From NCBI RefSeq assembly GCF_016902295.1, contig NZ_JACJLQ010000012.1, forward strand, positions 20,504 to 84,503: 64,000 bases of DNA, written 5' to 3'. A program made the translations under genes and the position numbers. Each line of letters opens with the position of its first letter. Position 1 is the stretch's first letter. Under the pieces are notes generated by a model, which was not told the origin of the DNA, did no database searches, and worked only from the letters and a program-made list of their open reading frames with translations. Source of the stretch: Bacteroides caecigallinarum (GTDB lineage: Bacteria > Bacteroidota > Bacteroidia > Bacteroidales > Bacteroidaceae). Positions 17,129-25,291 of the stretch are shown piece after piece.

Positions 17129-18520
17129 TCATTTTTTTATATTCTTGATATATACATCAGCTCGAGTAAGTACATCACGCACAAAATTGTAAGTTTCCGT
17201 ACCTCTGAAATAACCACTCTTACAAACAGGATCCTTGTAATATTCTTCCTTGTTCTTCAATAACATATATACCGCTACATTTCCATCCCAAACGTACTTG
17301 TCCTTACCGTATTTCTCTGCCAGAGCCATTGCGTCAAACACATGCCCTATACCGGAATTATACGAAGCAAGAACAAACATCATTCGTTCCTTATCATCCT
17401 TTACTTTGGAAAAAATATTCTGTAACTCTGATATATATTTAACACCGCCCTTGATACTCTGTTCCGGATCACTTTCCATTCCTGCAGGAACGCCGTATGC
17501 TCTGGCTGTAGAAGGCATAAGCTGCATGAGCCCCTTCGCACCGGCCCAAGAGACTGCCGACGGATTAAAGTTTGACTCAGTATAGACCAAAGCGGCAAGT
17601 AATCTCCAGTCCCAGTTTATCTGTGATGCATATTTCCTGAACAAATCGTCATAATAAGATATTCTGCCATCCTCAAGAGAAAGAATTGCAGCTTGAGGAG
17701 TATGTTTGTTCAGTTCAAAATATCTTTTGGCACTAGCCTCATACCCCGCAGAGTTTATATTCTCTCTATGCCATTTGTCGGCAGCCTCAGCCAGTTTAGG
17801 AGAAGTCTTTCTAACCGCCCATGCAGAACGCTGGTCGAAACTGATTTCCATACTGATATCAAGATTAGGATTATATGTCTTATTGATTTTTGCCAATTCA
17901 TTATTTGTCACAGTATAATCTATTTTACCTTTGGCTACCATTTCGATAAGATCCTCATTAGTTATACTGTCTTCGGTTACTTCATGTATTATTATACCTC
18001 CCCCCAATTCATGATTAAGGTTATCAAGTCGTTCTTTATACTTTCCAGGCATTACATATACCTCTTTACCTACTAACTGGGTTACATCATTCAGTGCATC
18101 CTTACTACTTCTTTGAACTAAAACCTGATGTGATATATTTTCTTTTCCACAATATATCAAATCTTTTTTTCTTTCATTTGTTATGGCAAGATTATAGGCT
18201 ATAAGGTCACCTTCCCCACTATGCAAAGCATCAACAAGTTCAACCTCTGAATTCAATACTATGACCTTCAGTTCTACCCCCAAAGATTTTGCAAATCCTT
18301 GTGCCAGTTCATATTGGAATCCCATAGGAACCTCCCTGTAATTAAAATATGATGCATAGCTGTTTATTGTCAACACAATAAGCTCGCCATCTTCAATAAT
18401 TTGGTCAAGGTCATCGTGAATAATGACTGTATCATGCTCTTTATTAATAACAAACGGTATGCTTATAAAAGCTAGAATTAACACTATTATTGAAGGTATT
18501 AAAAATCTACGTTTCTTCAT
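17129..18520 (-). CDS. MltF-like lytic transglycosylase with solute-binding domain
   Basis: 463 aa. An N-terminal membrane anchor or uncleaved signal (about residues 5-25) precedes a family-3 solute-binding-like domain (about 38-275, with GELIVLTINSYASYF and YELAQGFAKSLGVELKV). A lytic transglycosylase SLT domain follows (about 300-440), with the catalytic Glu in ALVYTESNFNPSAVS and the GAKGLMQLMPSTA motif. This is the architecture of MltF, which cleaves peptidoglycan with formation of 1,6-anhydromuramic ends, the binding domain regulating activity. It is divergent from the Dabb gene, with the shared promoter region at 18521-18594. Confidence 0.93.
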   Translation of the reverse strand: MKKRRFLIPSIIVLILAFISIPFVINKEHDTVIIHDDLDQIIEDGELIVLTINSYASYFNYREVPMGFQYELAQGFAKSLGVELKVIVLNSEVELVDALHSGEGDLIAYNLAITNERKKDLIYCGKENISHQVLVQRSSKDALNDVTQLVGKEVYVMPGKYKERLDNLNHELGGGIIIHEVTEDSITNEDLIEMVAKGKIDYTVTNNELAKINKTYNPNLDISMEISFDQRSAWAVRKTSPKLAEAADKWHRENINSAGYEASAKRYFELNKHTPQAAILSLEDGRISYYDDLFRKYASQINWDWRLLAALVYTESNFNPSAVSWAGAKGLMQLMPSTARAYGVPAGMESDPEQSIKGGVKYISELQNIFSKVKDDKERMMFVLASYNSGIGHVFDAMALAEKYGKDKYVWDGNVAVYMLLKNKEEYYKDPVCKSGYFRGTETYNFVRDVLTRADVYIKNIKK

Positions 18521-18594
18521 CGCATCACATTTTAATAATTAATCACTATCTTTGCTGCATACAAAAATACGATAATAAATAAAATATACAAACT

Positions 18595-18894
18595 ATGGTC
18601 AAGCACATTGTTATGTTCAAGCTGAAAGAAAGCTTGTCTGAAAATGAGAAAATTGAAATAATGAACAATTTCAAGTCGGCTATTGAAGCACTGCCTCAAA
18701 CAATCAAATTCATAAAAGATATACACGTAGGACTGAATATCAATCCTTCAGAAAAATGGGATATCTGCCTCGACAGCACTTTCGATTCACTGGAAGATGT
18801 AAAAGCATACTCTGTTCATCCTGACCACGTGGCTGCTGCCGGAATAATAAAAGACGCAAAAGAAGACAGAGCGTGCGTGGATTTTGAAATATAA
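18595..18894 (+). CDS. Dabb family protein (stress-responsive alpha/beta barrel)
   Basis: 99 aa. The start MVKHIVMFKLKE is typical of Dabb-domain proteins, as are the central LPQTIKFIKDIHVGLNIN and the terminal HPDHVAAAGIIKDAKEDRACVDFE. These small proteins form dimeric ferredoxin-like barrels; most bacterial members have no defined function. A promoter-like TATCTTTG at 18547-18554 lies about 40 bp upstream. A thioesterase gene starts 12 bp after the stop, indicating an operon. Confidence 0.9.
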   Translation: MVKHIVMFKLKESLSENEKIEIMNNFKSAIEALPQTIKFIKDIHVGLNINPSEKWDICLDSTFDSLEDVKAYSVHPDHVAAAGIIKDAKEDRACVDFEI

Positions 18895-18906
18895 TTGTAA
18901 CAGCCT

Positions 18907-19398
18907 ATGAAAAAGATTATCAACCCATGGAAAGGCATGGACGGTTATTACTGCTTCGGATGCGCACCAAACAATGAAGCCGGAGTAAAAATGGAGTTCT
19001 ACGAGGACGGAGATGACATAGTGAGTATCTGGCATCCCGAAGCAAAATATCAGGGATGGGTAAACACATTGCATGGCGGCATACAGGCTACACTGCTGGA
19101 CGAAATCTGCGCTTGGGTAATAGCCAGAAAGCTTCAGACTACCGGTGTAACGTCAAAAATGGAAACCAGATACATGAAATCCATTATGACTACCGATGAC
19201 TATGTGGTACTACGTGCACGTATCAGAGAACAGAAACGAAACATAATATTGGTAGACGCATCAATCTTTAATATGAATGGCGAAGAATGTACAAAAGCTA
19301 CATGTACCTACTTCACATTCTCTAAGGAAAAGGCACAAAAAGACATGTTTTTCAACGGATGCGAAACAGAAGAAGAGGATGTAAATCCATTAATTTGA
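18907..19398 (+). CDS. PaaI-type hotdog-fold thioesterase
   Basis: 163 aa. The N-terminal NPWKGMDGYYCFGCAPNNEAG segment resembles the cysteine-containing lead of Bacteroidetes hotdog proteins. The thioesterase core is NTLHGGIQATLLDEICAWV, with the HGG motif and the helix carrying Asp/Glu, followed by TRYMKSI and LRARIREQKRNIILVDASIF. PaaI-family enzymes hydrolyse acyl-CoA thioesters in the cytosol; the natural substrate is not predictable here. It is the second gene of a pair with the Dabb protein. The his promoter begins about 30 bp after its stop. Confidence 0.88.
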   Translation: MKKIINPWKGMDGYYCFGCAPNNEAGVKMEFYEDGDDIVSIWHPEAKYQGWVNTLHGGIQATLLDEICAWVIARKLQTTGVTSKMETRYMKSIMTTDDYVVLRARIREQKRNIILVDASIFNMNGEECTKATCTYFTFSKEKAQKDMFFNGCETEEEDVNPLI

Positions 19399-19427
19399 AA
19401 GAAAAATCTAATATTTTACATTAAAAA

Positions 19428-19459
19428 TTTGGATTTATAAATCTTTCACTATACTTTTG
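19428..19459 (+). promoter_or_regulatory. Promoter of the his operon
   Basis: TTTG at 19428-19431 and TACTTTTG at 19452-19459, separated by 20 nt, match the Bacteroidetes primary-sigma consensus TTTG-N19-21-TAnnTTTG. Transcription would begin about 19466, shortly before the leader peptide start at 19482. Confidence 0.85.
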
Positions 19460-19481
19460 TCGCAAACAAGAAGAAAAAGTT

Positions 19482-19532
19482 ATGATTTTTACAAATGCAC
19501 TACATCACCATCATCATTTCCTGACGAAATAA
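19482..19532 (+). CDS. hisL: Histidine operon leader peptide
   Basis: A 16-codon open frame reads MIFTNALHHHHHFLTK followed by TAA. Five consecutive histidine codons (CAT CAC CAT CAT CAT, 19503-19517) make it a textbook attenuator leader peptide. Ribosome stalling here when charged tRNA-His is scarce would control the downstream RNA fold. It sits between the promoter and hisG, about 120 bp upstream of hisG. Confidence 0.92.
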   Translation: MIFTNALHHHHHFLTK

Positions 19533-19613
19533 TCGGTAGGCTGATGGCTCATGCATTTCATTATAGAAAGAATTATTCAAGGCTTGCCGTAAAACCAACG
19601 GTGAGCCTTTTTT
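19508..19613 (+). promoter_or_regulatory. his transcription attenuator (mutually exclusive hairpins)
   Basis: Three competing pairings can be drawn. Pause stem: CCATCA (19508-19513, inside the His codons) with TGATGG (19542-19547). Antiterminator: CGGTAGGCT (19534-19542) with GGCTTGCCG (19581-19589), nine pairs including G-U. Terminator: GGCTTGCCG (19581-19589) with CGGTGAGCC (19599-19607), followed by six Ts to 19613. Stalling on His codons would free 19534-19542 to form the antiterminator. Confidence 0.88.
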
Positions 19614-19650
19614 ATTAAATACAGATTATAAACATTTAAAATCAATATAT

Positions 19651-20502
19651 ATGCTAAGAATTGCCGTACAATCTAAAGGCCGTCTGTTCGAAGATACAAT
19701 GGCCCTGCTTGCAGAAGCTGACATCAAGCTGTCAACATCAAAGCGAACATTGCTCACACAGTCAACAAACTTCCCTGTAGAAATTCTGTTCCTGCGCGAT
19801 GACGATATTCCACAATGCGTGGCAAGCGGAGTCGCCGACATGGGTATAGTAGGCGAAAACGAATTTACAGAAAGAGAAGAGGAAGCAGACATCATACAAA
19901 GACTTGGATTCAGCAAATGCCGTCTGTCGCTCGCCCTGCATAAGGAAATAGAATATAACGGTCTGGAATGGTTCAACGGAAAGAAAATCGCGACTTCATA
20001 TCCTGTAATTCTTAAAAGATTTCTTGAAAAGAACAATATAAAAGCCGATATACATGTCATTACCGGTTCAGTAGAAATTGCTCCGGGAATAGGTCTGGCT
20101 GACGCCATTTTCGATATAGTAAGTTCAGGTTCCACGCTTATCAGCAACAACCTTAAAGAGGTGGAAGTGGTAATGAAAAGCGAGGCTCTGCTGATTGGCA
20201 ACAAGAACATGAGTGAAGATAAAAAAGAAATCCTCAAGGAACTGCTGTTCAGACTGGATGCCGTAAAAGCTGCCGAAGACAAGAAATATGTACTGATGAA
20301 TGTTCCTACCGACAAGGTGAAAGATATTATTGAAGTACTTCCAGGAATAAAAAGCCCTACGGTCATGCCACTTGCCACTGAGGGATGGAGCAGCGTACAT
20401 ACCGTACTTGACCAGAAATGTTTTTGGGAAATAATAGGAAAGCTGAAAGCTATCGGCGCACAAGGCATTTTAGTTCTTCCTATCGAAAAGATGATTCTCT
20501 AG
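19651..20502 (+). CDS. hisG: ATP phosphoribosyltransferase (HisG, long form)
   Basis: 283 aa, the long homohexameric form. It condenses ATP with PRPP, the first and feedback-regulated step of histidine synthesis. Visible: MLRIAVQSKGRLFEDT at the N-terminus, DMGIVGENEF, the PRPP-binding stretch around GLADAIFDIVSSGSTL, and the C-terminal regulatory ACT-like domain (about 205-283, with PTVMPLATEGWSSVH and AIGAQGILVLPIEKM). It is the first structural gene after the attenuator, so its transcription should respond to histidyl-tRNA supply. hisD follows after 18 bp. Confidence 0.98.
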   Translation: MLRIAVQSKGRLFEDTMALLAEADIKLSTSKRTLLTQSTNFPVEILFLRDDDIPQCVASGVADMGIVGENEFTEREEEADIIQRLGFSKCRLSLALHKEIEYNGLEWFNGKKIATSYPVILKRFLEKNNIKADIHVITGSVEIAPGIGLADAIFDIVSSGSTLISNNLKEVEVVMKSEALLIGNKNMSEDKKEILKELLFRLDAVKAAEDKKYVLMNVPTDKVKDIIEVLPGIKSPTVMPLATEGWSSVHTVLDQKCFWEIIGKLKAIGAQGILVLPIEKMIL

Positions 20503-20520
20503 TCACTAAAAACCAAAACA

Positions 20521-21798
20521 ATGAATATAATAAGATATCCTGCACGGTCAGAATGGAAAAACCTTCTGAGCCGTCCTACACTGAATACGGCTACACTTCG
20601 CGACACAGTGCTTCAGGTGCTTGGCGATATACGCGCAAAAGGCGACAAAGCCGTTATTGAATACGAAGAGAAATTCGACAAGGTAAAACTGTCGTCGCTT
20701 GAGGTTACTGAAGAAGAATTTGCCGAAGCTGAAAAAGCTACTGACAGCACGCTGAAGAAAGCTATATGCAAGGCATTGGAGAATATCCGTAAATTCCATG
20801 CATCACAGAAATTCGAAGGACAGAAAGTAACTACCTCAACAGGAGTTACCTGCTGGCAGAAAGCGGTAGCCATTGAGAAAGTTGGTCTATACATTCCGGG
20901 CGGAACTGCTCCCCTATTCTCTACAGTACTGATGCTTGCAGCCCCCGCAAAGATTGCCGGTTGCAAAGAAATAGTTCTTTGTTCGCCTCCAAACCGTGAG
21001 GGCAAAATCAACCCTGCCATACTATATGCAGCCAAGGCAGCCGGAGTAAGCAGAATATTCAAAGCCGGTGGTGTACAGGCCATAGGAGCTATGGCATACG
21101 GAACTGAAAGCATTCCTAAGGTATATAAGATATTCGGTCCGGGAAATCAGTACGTTATGGCAGCCAAACAGGAAGTATCGCTTCACGATGTAGCTATCGA
21201 CATGCCCGCAGGACCTTCGGAAGTAGCTGTACTGGCAGATGAAACAGCAAACCCGGCTTACGTCGCATCCGACCTGCTCTCACAGGCAGAACACGGAGTA
21301 GACAGTCAGTCAATATTGATTACCACATCGGAACAACTTATCAATGCAGTGCAGGAAGAAGTGGAAAAACAGTTAGCCGTACTTCCAAGAAAGGAGATTA
21401 CTGAAAAATCACTTTCACACAGCAAACTGATATTGGTGAATTCCATCGACGAAGCTATCGACATGTCTAACGAATACGCTCCGGAACACCTCATAATCGA
21501 GACAAAAGACTATATGCAGGTAGCTGAAAGAATAGTAAATGCCGGCTCTGTATTCCTCGGTCCTTACACTCCGGAAAGTGCAGGCGACTATGCATCCGGG
21601 ACCAACCACACTCTTCCTACCAACGGATATGCAAAGGCCTACAGCGGAGTAAACCTGGACAGTTTCACACGCAAGATTACATTCCAGGAAATCACACGCG
21701 AAGGCATAATGAACATAGGACCAACAATCGAAACAATGGCTGCAAACGAGTTTCTTGATGCACACAAGAATGCAGTCACAGTAAGACTAAAATCATAA
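20521..21798 (+). CDS. hisD: Histidinol dehydrogenase
   Basis: 425 aa. It oxidises L-histidinol to histidine in two NAD-dependent steps, the end of the pathway, using zinc. Recognisable features: [44 protein letters not shown], the zinc and catalytic region [20 protein letters not shown], and [21 protein letters not shown] near the C-terminus. It is the second gene of the operon, 18 bp after hisG and 11 bp before hisC. Confidence 0.98.
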   Translation: MNIIRYPARSEWKNLLSRPTLNTATLRDTVLQVLGDIRAKGDKAVIEYEEKFDKVKLSSLEVTEEEFAEAEKATDSTLKKAICKALENIRKFHASQKFEGQKVTTSTGVTCWQKAVAIEKVGLYIPGGTAPLFSTVLMLAAPAKIAGCKEIVLCSPPNREGKINPAILYAAKAAGVSRIFKAGGVQAIGAMAYGTESIPKVYKIFGPGNQYVMAAKQEVSLHDVAIDMPAGPSEVAVLADETANPAYVASDLLSQAEHGVDSQSILITTSEQLINAVQEEVEKQLAVLPRKEITEKSLSHSKLILVNSIDEAIDMSNEYAPEHLIIETKDYMQVAERIVNAGSVFLGPYTPESAGDYASGTNHTLPTNGYAKAYSGVNLDSFTRKITFQEITREGIMNIGPTIETMAANEFLDAHKNAVTVRLKS

Positions 21799-21809
21799 GA
21801 GAAAATACA

Positions 21810-22847
21810 ATGAAACCATTAAACGAACTTATACGTCCCAATATATTGTCATTGAAACCATATTCTTCTGCCAGAGATGAGTATAAAGGGGTTACAGCAT
21901 CAGTATTCCTCGATGCCAACGAAAACCCATACAACTCGCCGAACAACCGATACCCTGACCCTTTGCAGACTGAACTGAAGACTTTGGTTTCAAGGGTAAA
22001 GAAGGTTGCCAAAGAAAGAATATTCCTCGGCAATGGAAGTGATGAGGCTATAGACATTCTCTATCGTACATTCTGCGTTCCCGGTGTAGACAATGCCGTA
22101 GCTATAGATCCTACATACGGAATGTATGAAGTATGTGCCGACATAAACGATGTGGAATACCGCAAGGTACTGCTTGATGAGAACTTTCAGTTCAAGGCTT
22201 CAGACCTTCTGGCAAAGACTGACGACAAGACAAAGCTTATCTTTCTCTGCTCGCCAAACAATCCTACCGGCAACAACCTCTGCAAAAAAGAGATAGAAAC
22301 AGTACTGCAGGAATTCGGAGGAATAGTGGTTATAGACGAAGCTTACATCGACTTCTCGGATGAAGTTTCATTCACCACGATGCTTGACAAATATCCTAAC
22401 ATGGTAGTCCTGCAGACATTCTCAAAGGCATGGGGATGTGCAGCCATCCGTCTCGGTATGGCGTTCGCTTCGGAAGAAATCATATCTGTGTTCAATAAGG
22501 TGAAATACCCTTATAACGTAAACCACCTGACACAGACAGAAGCCATCAGCATGATAGGAAAAGAATATCAGATAAAGGAATGGGTGAAGACACTGCTTGC
22601 CGAAAGAACCAGACTGATAGAGAAATTCGGCAAACTTGCATGCTGCGAACATATCTACCCTACCGATGCAAACTTCTTCCTCGCAAAGGTGACCGACGCT
22701 AAAAAAATCTACGACTATCTTGTAGGAAATGGTATTATTGTAAGGAACCGTACTAACATCACCTTGTGTCACAACTGCCTCAGAGTAACCATAGGCTCGC
22801 GTCCGGAAAACGACAAGCTTATAGAGGCTCTTGAAAACTATAAATAA
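21810..22847 (+). CDS. hisC: Histidinol-phosphate aminotransferase
   Basis: 345 aa. A PLP-dependent fold-type I enzyme that converts imidazole-acetol phosphate to histidinol phosphate with glutamate as donor. Motifs: [18 protein letters not shown] near the N-terminus, [33 protein letters not shown], and [17 protein letters not shown] with the PLP lysine. The C-terminal [18 protein letters not shown] segment holds the phosphate-binding arginines. It is the third gene of the his operon, 9 bp before hisB. Confidence 0.98.
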   Translation: MKPLNELIRPNILSLKPYSSARDEYKGVTASVFLDANENPYNSPNNRYPDPLQTELKTLVSRVKKVAKERIFLGNGSDEAIDILYRTFCVPGVDNAVAIDPTYGMYEVCADINDVEYRKVLLDENFQFKASDLLAKTDDKTKLIFLCSPNNPTGNNLCKKEIETVLQEFGGIVVIDEAYIDFSDEVSFTTMLDKYPNMVVLQTFSKAWGCAAIRLGMAFASEEIISVFNKVKYPYNVNHLTQTEAISMIGKEYQIKEWVKTLLAERTRLIEKFGKLACCEHIYPTDANFFLAKVTDAKKIYDYLVGNGIIVRNRTNITLCHNCLRVTIGSRPENDKLIEALENYK

Positions 22848-22856
22848 GGAGAAGCA

Positions 22857-23978
22857 ATGAAAAAGATATTATTCATAGACCGCGACGGCACACTGGTGAT
22901 AGAACCACCTGTCGATTATCAGCTCGACTCTTTCGAAAAGCTTGAGTTCTATCCAAAGGTTTTCCGAAATCTGAGCTTTGTGCGCGAAAAACTTGACTAC
23001 GAATTCGTAATGGTAACCAATCAGGACGGATTAGGTACCGACTCGTTTCCGGAAGACACATTCTGGCCTGTGCACAACCTCGTAATGAAGACTTTGGAAA
23101 ACGAAGGAATCACATTCGACAATGTATGTATAGACAGAAGTTTTCCTGAAGACAATGCACCTACCAGAAAGCCACGCACAGGAATGCTTACACAATACAT
23201 AGACAATCCCGAATACGACCTGGCCGGAAGCTATGTTATAGGCGACCGCGCAACAGACGTAGAACTGGCGAAAAATCTGGGATGCAAGGCCATACTCCTA
23301 CAGGACGACAAAGAAATCCTGAAAGAAAAATCACTGGAAGAATATTGTGCACTTGCCACAAAAGACTGGGACAAGATAGCGGAATTCCTGTTTGCCGGAG
23401 AGAGAAAAGCTGAAGTAAGACGAACCACAAAAGAAACCGATATCTATATAAGCCTCAACCTCGATGGGAACGGAGCTTGTGATATAAGTACAGGTCTGGG
23501 ATTTTTTGACCACATGCTGGAACAGATTGGCAAACATGGAGGACTGGATCTTACCATAAAAGTAAAAGGCGACCTTGAAGTGGACGAACATCACACCATT
23601 GAAGACACAGCCATAGCCCTCGGAGAATGTATCTACAAGGCATTAGGCAACAAACGCGGAATAGAACGCTATGGTTATTGCTTGCCTATGGACGACTGTC
23701 TGTGTCAGGTTGCACTAGACTTTGGTGGACGCGCATGGCTGGTTTGGGATGCAGAATTCAAGCGCGAGAAAATAGGCGATATGCCTACGGAAATGTTCCT
23801 ACACTTCTTCAAGTCATTAAGTGACTCGGCACGAATGAACCTCAACATAAAGGCTGAAGGCCAGAACGAACACCACAAGATTGAAGGCATCTTCAAAGCT
23901 CTTGCAAGAAGTATAAAGATGGCAGTAAAACGTGATGTATATCACTTCGAAGTACCGTCAAGTAAGGGATGCATATAA
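22857..23978 (+). CDS. hisB: Bifunctional histidinol-phosphatase / imidazoleglycerol-phosphate dehydratase
   Basis: 373 aa fusion. Residues 1 to about 165 are a HAD-type histidinol-phosphatase ([12 protein letters not shown] nucleophile motif, [30 protein letters not shown]). Residues about 180-373 are the IGP dehydratase, with Mn-binding histidine motifs ([61 protein letters not shown]). It therefore supplies two non-consecutive pathway steps. It is the last gene of this operon; hisH, A, F and I are not in the window. A terminator follows. Confidence 0.98.
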   Translation: MKKILFIDRDGTLVIEPPVDYQLDSFEKLEFYPKVFRNLSFVREKLDYEFVMVTNQDGLGTDSFPEDTFWPVHNLVMKTLENEGITFDNVCIDRSFPEDNAPTRKPRTGMLTQYIDNPEYDLAGSYVIGDRATDVELAKNLGCKAILLQDDKEILKEKSLEEYCALATKDWDKIAEFLFAGERKAEVRRTTKETDIYISLNLDGNGACDISTGLGFFDHMLEQIGKHGGLDLTIKVKGDLEVDEHHTIEDTAIALGECIYKALGNKRGIERYGYCLPMDDCLCQVALDFGGRAWLVWDAEFKREKIGDMPTEMFLHFFKSLSDSARMNLNIKAEGQNEHHKIEGIFKALARSIKMAVKRDVYHFEVPSSKGCI

Positions 23979-24000
23979 AACCATAAACTGAAGTATCGGA

Positions 24001-24024
24001 GGAGGCTTTACGCCTCCTTTTTTG
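24001..24024 (+). terminator. Rho-independent terminator of the his operon
   Basis: GGAGGC (24001-24006) pairs with GCCTCC (24012-24017) around a 5-nt loop and is followed by six Ts. Confidence 0.93.
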
Positions 24025-24093
24025 TTAATAAGATTTTCAGATACAGGCAATTAGTTAAACCATGTTATAAAACACGTGTTTTTGCGCACAAAA

Positions 24094-24195
24094 CTTGCAA
24101 ATTCAGGAAAAGTCCGTACCTTTGTAACGTGTTTTTCATAGTATTAGATTTTAAGGTTAACAAAGGTTGGAGTACGGCGGTACTCCTTTTTTTAT
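24094..24195 (+). ncRNA. Probable ~65-nt small RNA with its own promoter and terminator
   Basis: A promoter match CTTG (24094-24097), 19-nt gap, TACCTTTG (24117-24124) places a start near 24131. The transcript would run through TTTTTCATAGTATTAG and TTAAGGTTAACAAAGG to a strong terminator: GGAGTAC (24169-24175), loop GGCG, GTACTCC (24180-24186), seven Ts. No start codon or reading frame fits. I recall very similar CATAGTATTAGATTT-AAGGTTAACAAAG stretches recurring in Bacteroides genomes, so this may belong to a repeated sRNA family, but I cannot confirm which. Confidence 0.6.
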
Positions 24196-24265
24196 GCCCG
24201 TACTTTAAATACACAATCCGTATATTACGTTTCATAACAATAAATGTATGATAAATGTATATAAA

Positions 24266-24299
24266 CAAAAAAATCAGATTGAATATTCAACCTGATTTT
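24266..24299 (-). terminator. Terminator of the SRP RNA-tRNA-Thr transcript
   Basis: On the minus strand TCAGGTTGAAT pairs with ATTCAATCTGA (one G-U) and is followed by a run of seven Ts (plus-strand A-run at 24267-24273). It begins about 5 bases after the tRNA 3' end. Confidence 0.82.
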
Positions 24300-24302
24300 C
24301 TG

Positions 24303-24376
24303 AGCCTCTTGTCGGATTCGAACCAACGACCCCGAGATTACAAATCACGTGCTCTGGCCAACTGAGCTAAAGAGGC
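24303..24376 (-). tRNA. tRNA-Thr (anticodon TGT)
   Basis: Read on the minus strand: acceptor stem GCCTCTT paired with AAGAGGC, D-arm with AGCTCAGTTGGCCAGAGC, anticodon loop TTTGTAA giving anticodon TGT, and T-arm with GGTTCGAATCC. The length is 74 nt including the discriminator base; CCA is not encoded. The anticodon stem has one T-T mismatch in the middle. It lies 4 bases downstream of the SRP RNA on the same strand and is probably processed from a common transcript. Confidence 0.96.
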
Positions 24377-24380
24377 AGGT

Positions 24381-24476
24381 GGGTAAGCTTACCATATCGC
24401 GCCGCTACAACCAACTACCTTTGCTGCGATCAAGCCCTGGAGGATTCGAAGGGAGCTGGCCGTATGGGACTTACCC
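24381..24476 (-). ncRNA. ffs: Small signal recognition particle RNA (4.5S-like)
   Basis: On the minus strand a rod-like RNA can be folded: GGGTAAG closes with CTTACCC at the ends, CCATA with TATGG, and CCAGCT with AGTTGG. The apex carries CCAGG, then GCTTGATC, then GCAGCAAAGG. CAGG and GCAGC correspond to the two sides of the conserved SRP helix-8 internal loop that binds Ffh. The apical loop is shorter than the E. coli one and does not read GGAA. The assignment rests on shape and these motifs. Confidence 0.72.
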
Positions 24477-24529
24477 GTGTTATGTTTTGCTATCGATTGA
24501 ACCATATTGGTGTTTCTCGATTGCGGGTG

Positions 24530-24560
24530 CAAAGGTAGGCATTTTTTTTAATTACACAAG
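24530..24560 (-). promoter_or_regulatory. Promoter of the SRP RNA-tRNA-Thr transcript
   Basis: On the minus strand CTTG (plus 24557-24560), 19 nt, TACCTTTG (plus 24530-24537) fits the Bacteroidetes consensus. The start would be near 24523, leaving about 45 nt of leader before the SRP RNA fold. Confidence 0.7.
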
Positions 24561-24677
24561 CATTAACCGATAAAAAAATAAAGTTTTATCCTCAAAAAGA
24601 TGTTTTTTCGCCGTTTTATATACTTCCTATGCCGAAAAAACTTACTTTTGCACAGTAATTAATTATATATAGAGCAC

Positions 24678-25205
24678 ATGGAAGACAAACCTAAGACACT
24701 ACAAGAACATGCAATGCGTTTCGGTACGATGATGGGAATATTCTGGATAATAAAATTCTCATTCCTGCCTATGGGATTCAAGATACCACTTCTGCAACTT
24801 CTGTTCATCTTCATGACATTGTTTGTCCCCATATTAGGATATATATACATCCGTAAGTATAGAGAACGTTATTGCGGGGGGGAACTTTCTTTCCTGCGTG
24901 GACTGGTATTTTCAATTTATATGTATTTTTTCGCATCTTTACTCACGGCTGCCGCTCATTATATATATTTCCGCTTCATAGATAATGGTTATCTGTTGGG
25001 AACATATATGGAACAACTTGAAAATCTGAAATCGTCACTAATCGGTGATATGGAGACATCAATAGACCAACTCATCCAAAATCTCGACATAATAGCATCA
25101 ATGTCTTCGCTGCAACTAACACTACAACTAATATTTCAAAACATATTCTACGGAATACTTCTTTCACTGCCAACAGCATTATTGGCCATGCGAAAGAAGA
25201 GGTAG
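24678..25205 (+). CDS. DUF4199-type integral membrane protein
   Basis: 175 aa with about four transmembrane helices (roughly residues 17-37, 40-62, 75-97 and 142-165) and a charged loop between the third and fourth (MEQLENLKSSLIGDMETSI). Length and layout fit the DUF4199 family of Bacteroidetes inner-membrane proteins of unknown function. TACTTTTG at 24643-24650 is a likely -7 element. The next gene, a glycosyltransferase, lies 86 bp downstream; the same adjacency occurs in other Bacteroides to my recollection. Confidence 0.75.
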   Translation: MEDKPKTLQEHAMRFGTMMGIFWIIKFSFLPMGFKIPLLQLLFIFMTLFVPILGYIYIRKYRERYCGGELSFLRGLVFSIYMYFFASLLTAAAHYIYFRFIDNGYLLGTYMEQLENLKSSLIGDMETSIDQLIQNLDIIASMSSLQLTLQLIFQNIFYGILLSLPTALLAMRKKR

Positions 25206-25291
25206 TTGATTATTATAATATACAAGAAATCCTTCCGGATATAAACACATACCAACATCAATCGAGAAACTTAAAAAAAAAACTTATATAA

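Noticed and set aside
19626..20468. Long minus-strand reading frame (280 codons) opposite hisG
   Set aside because: It is fully antisense to hisG, Ser/Phe-rich with no domain, and explained by hisG codon usage.
24065..24268. Minus-strand 67-codon frame across the small-RNA region
   Set aside because: It runs antisense over a promoter and terminator hairpin, has no homology I recognise and no ribosome-site support.
24349..24573. Plus-strand 74-codon frame over tRNA-Thr and SRP RNA
   Set aside because: It lies on the opposite strand of two structural RNAs and arises from their conserved sequence.
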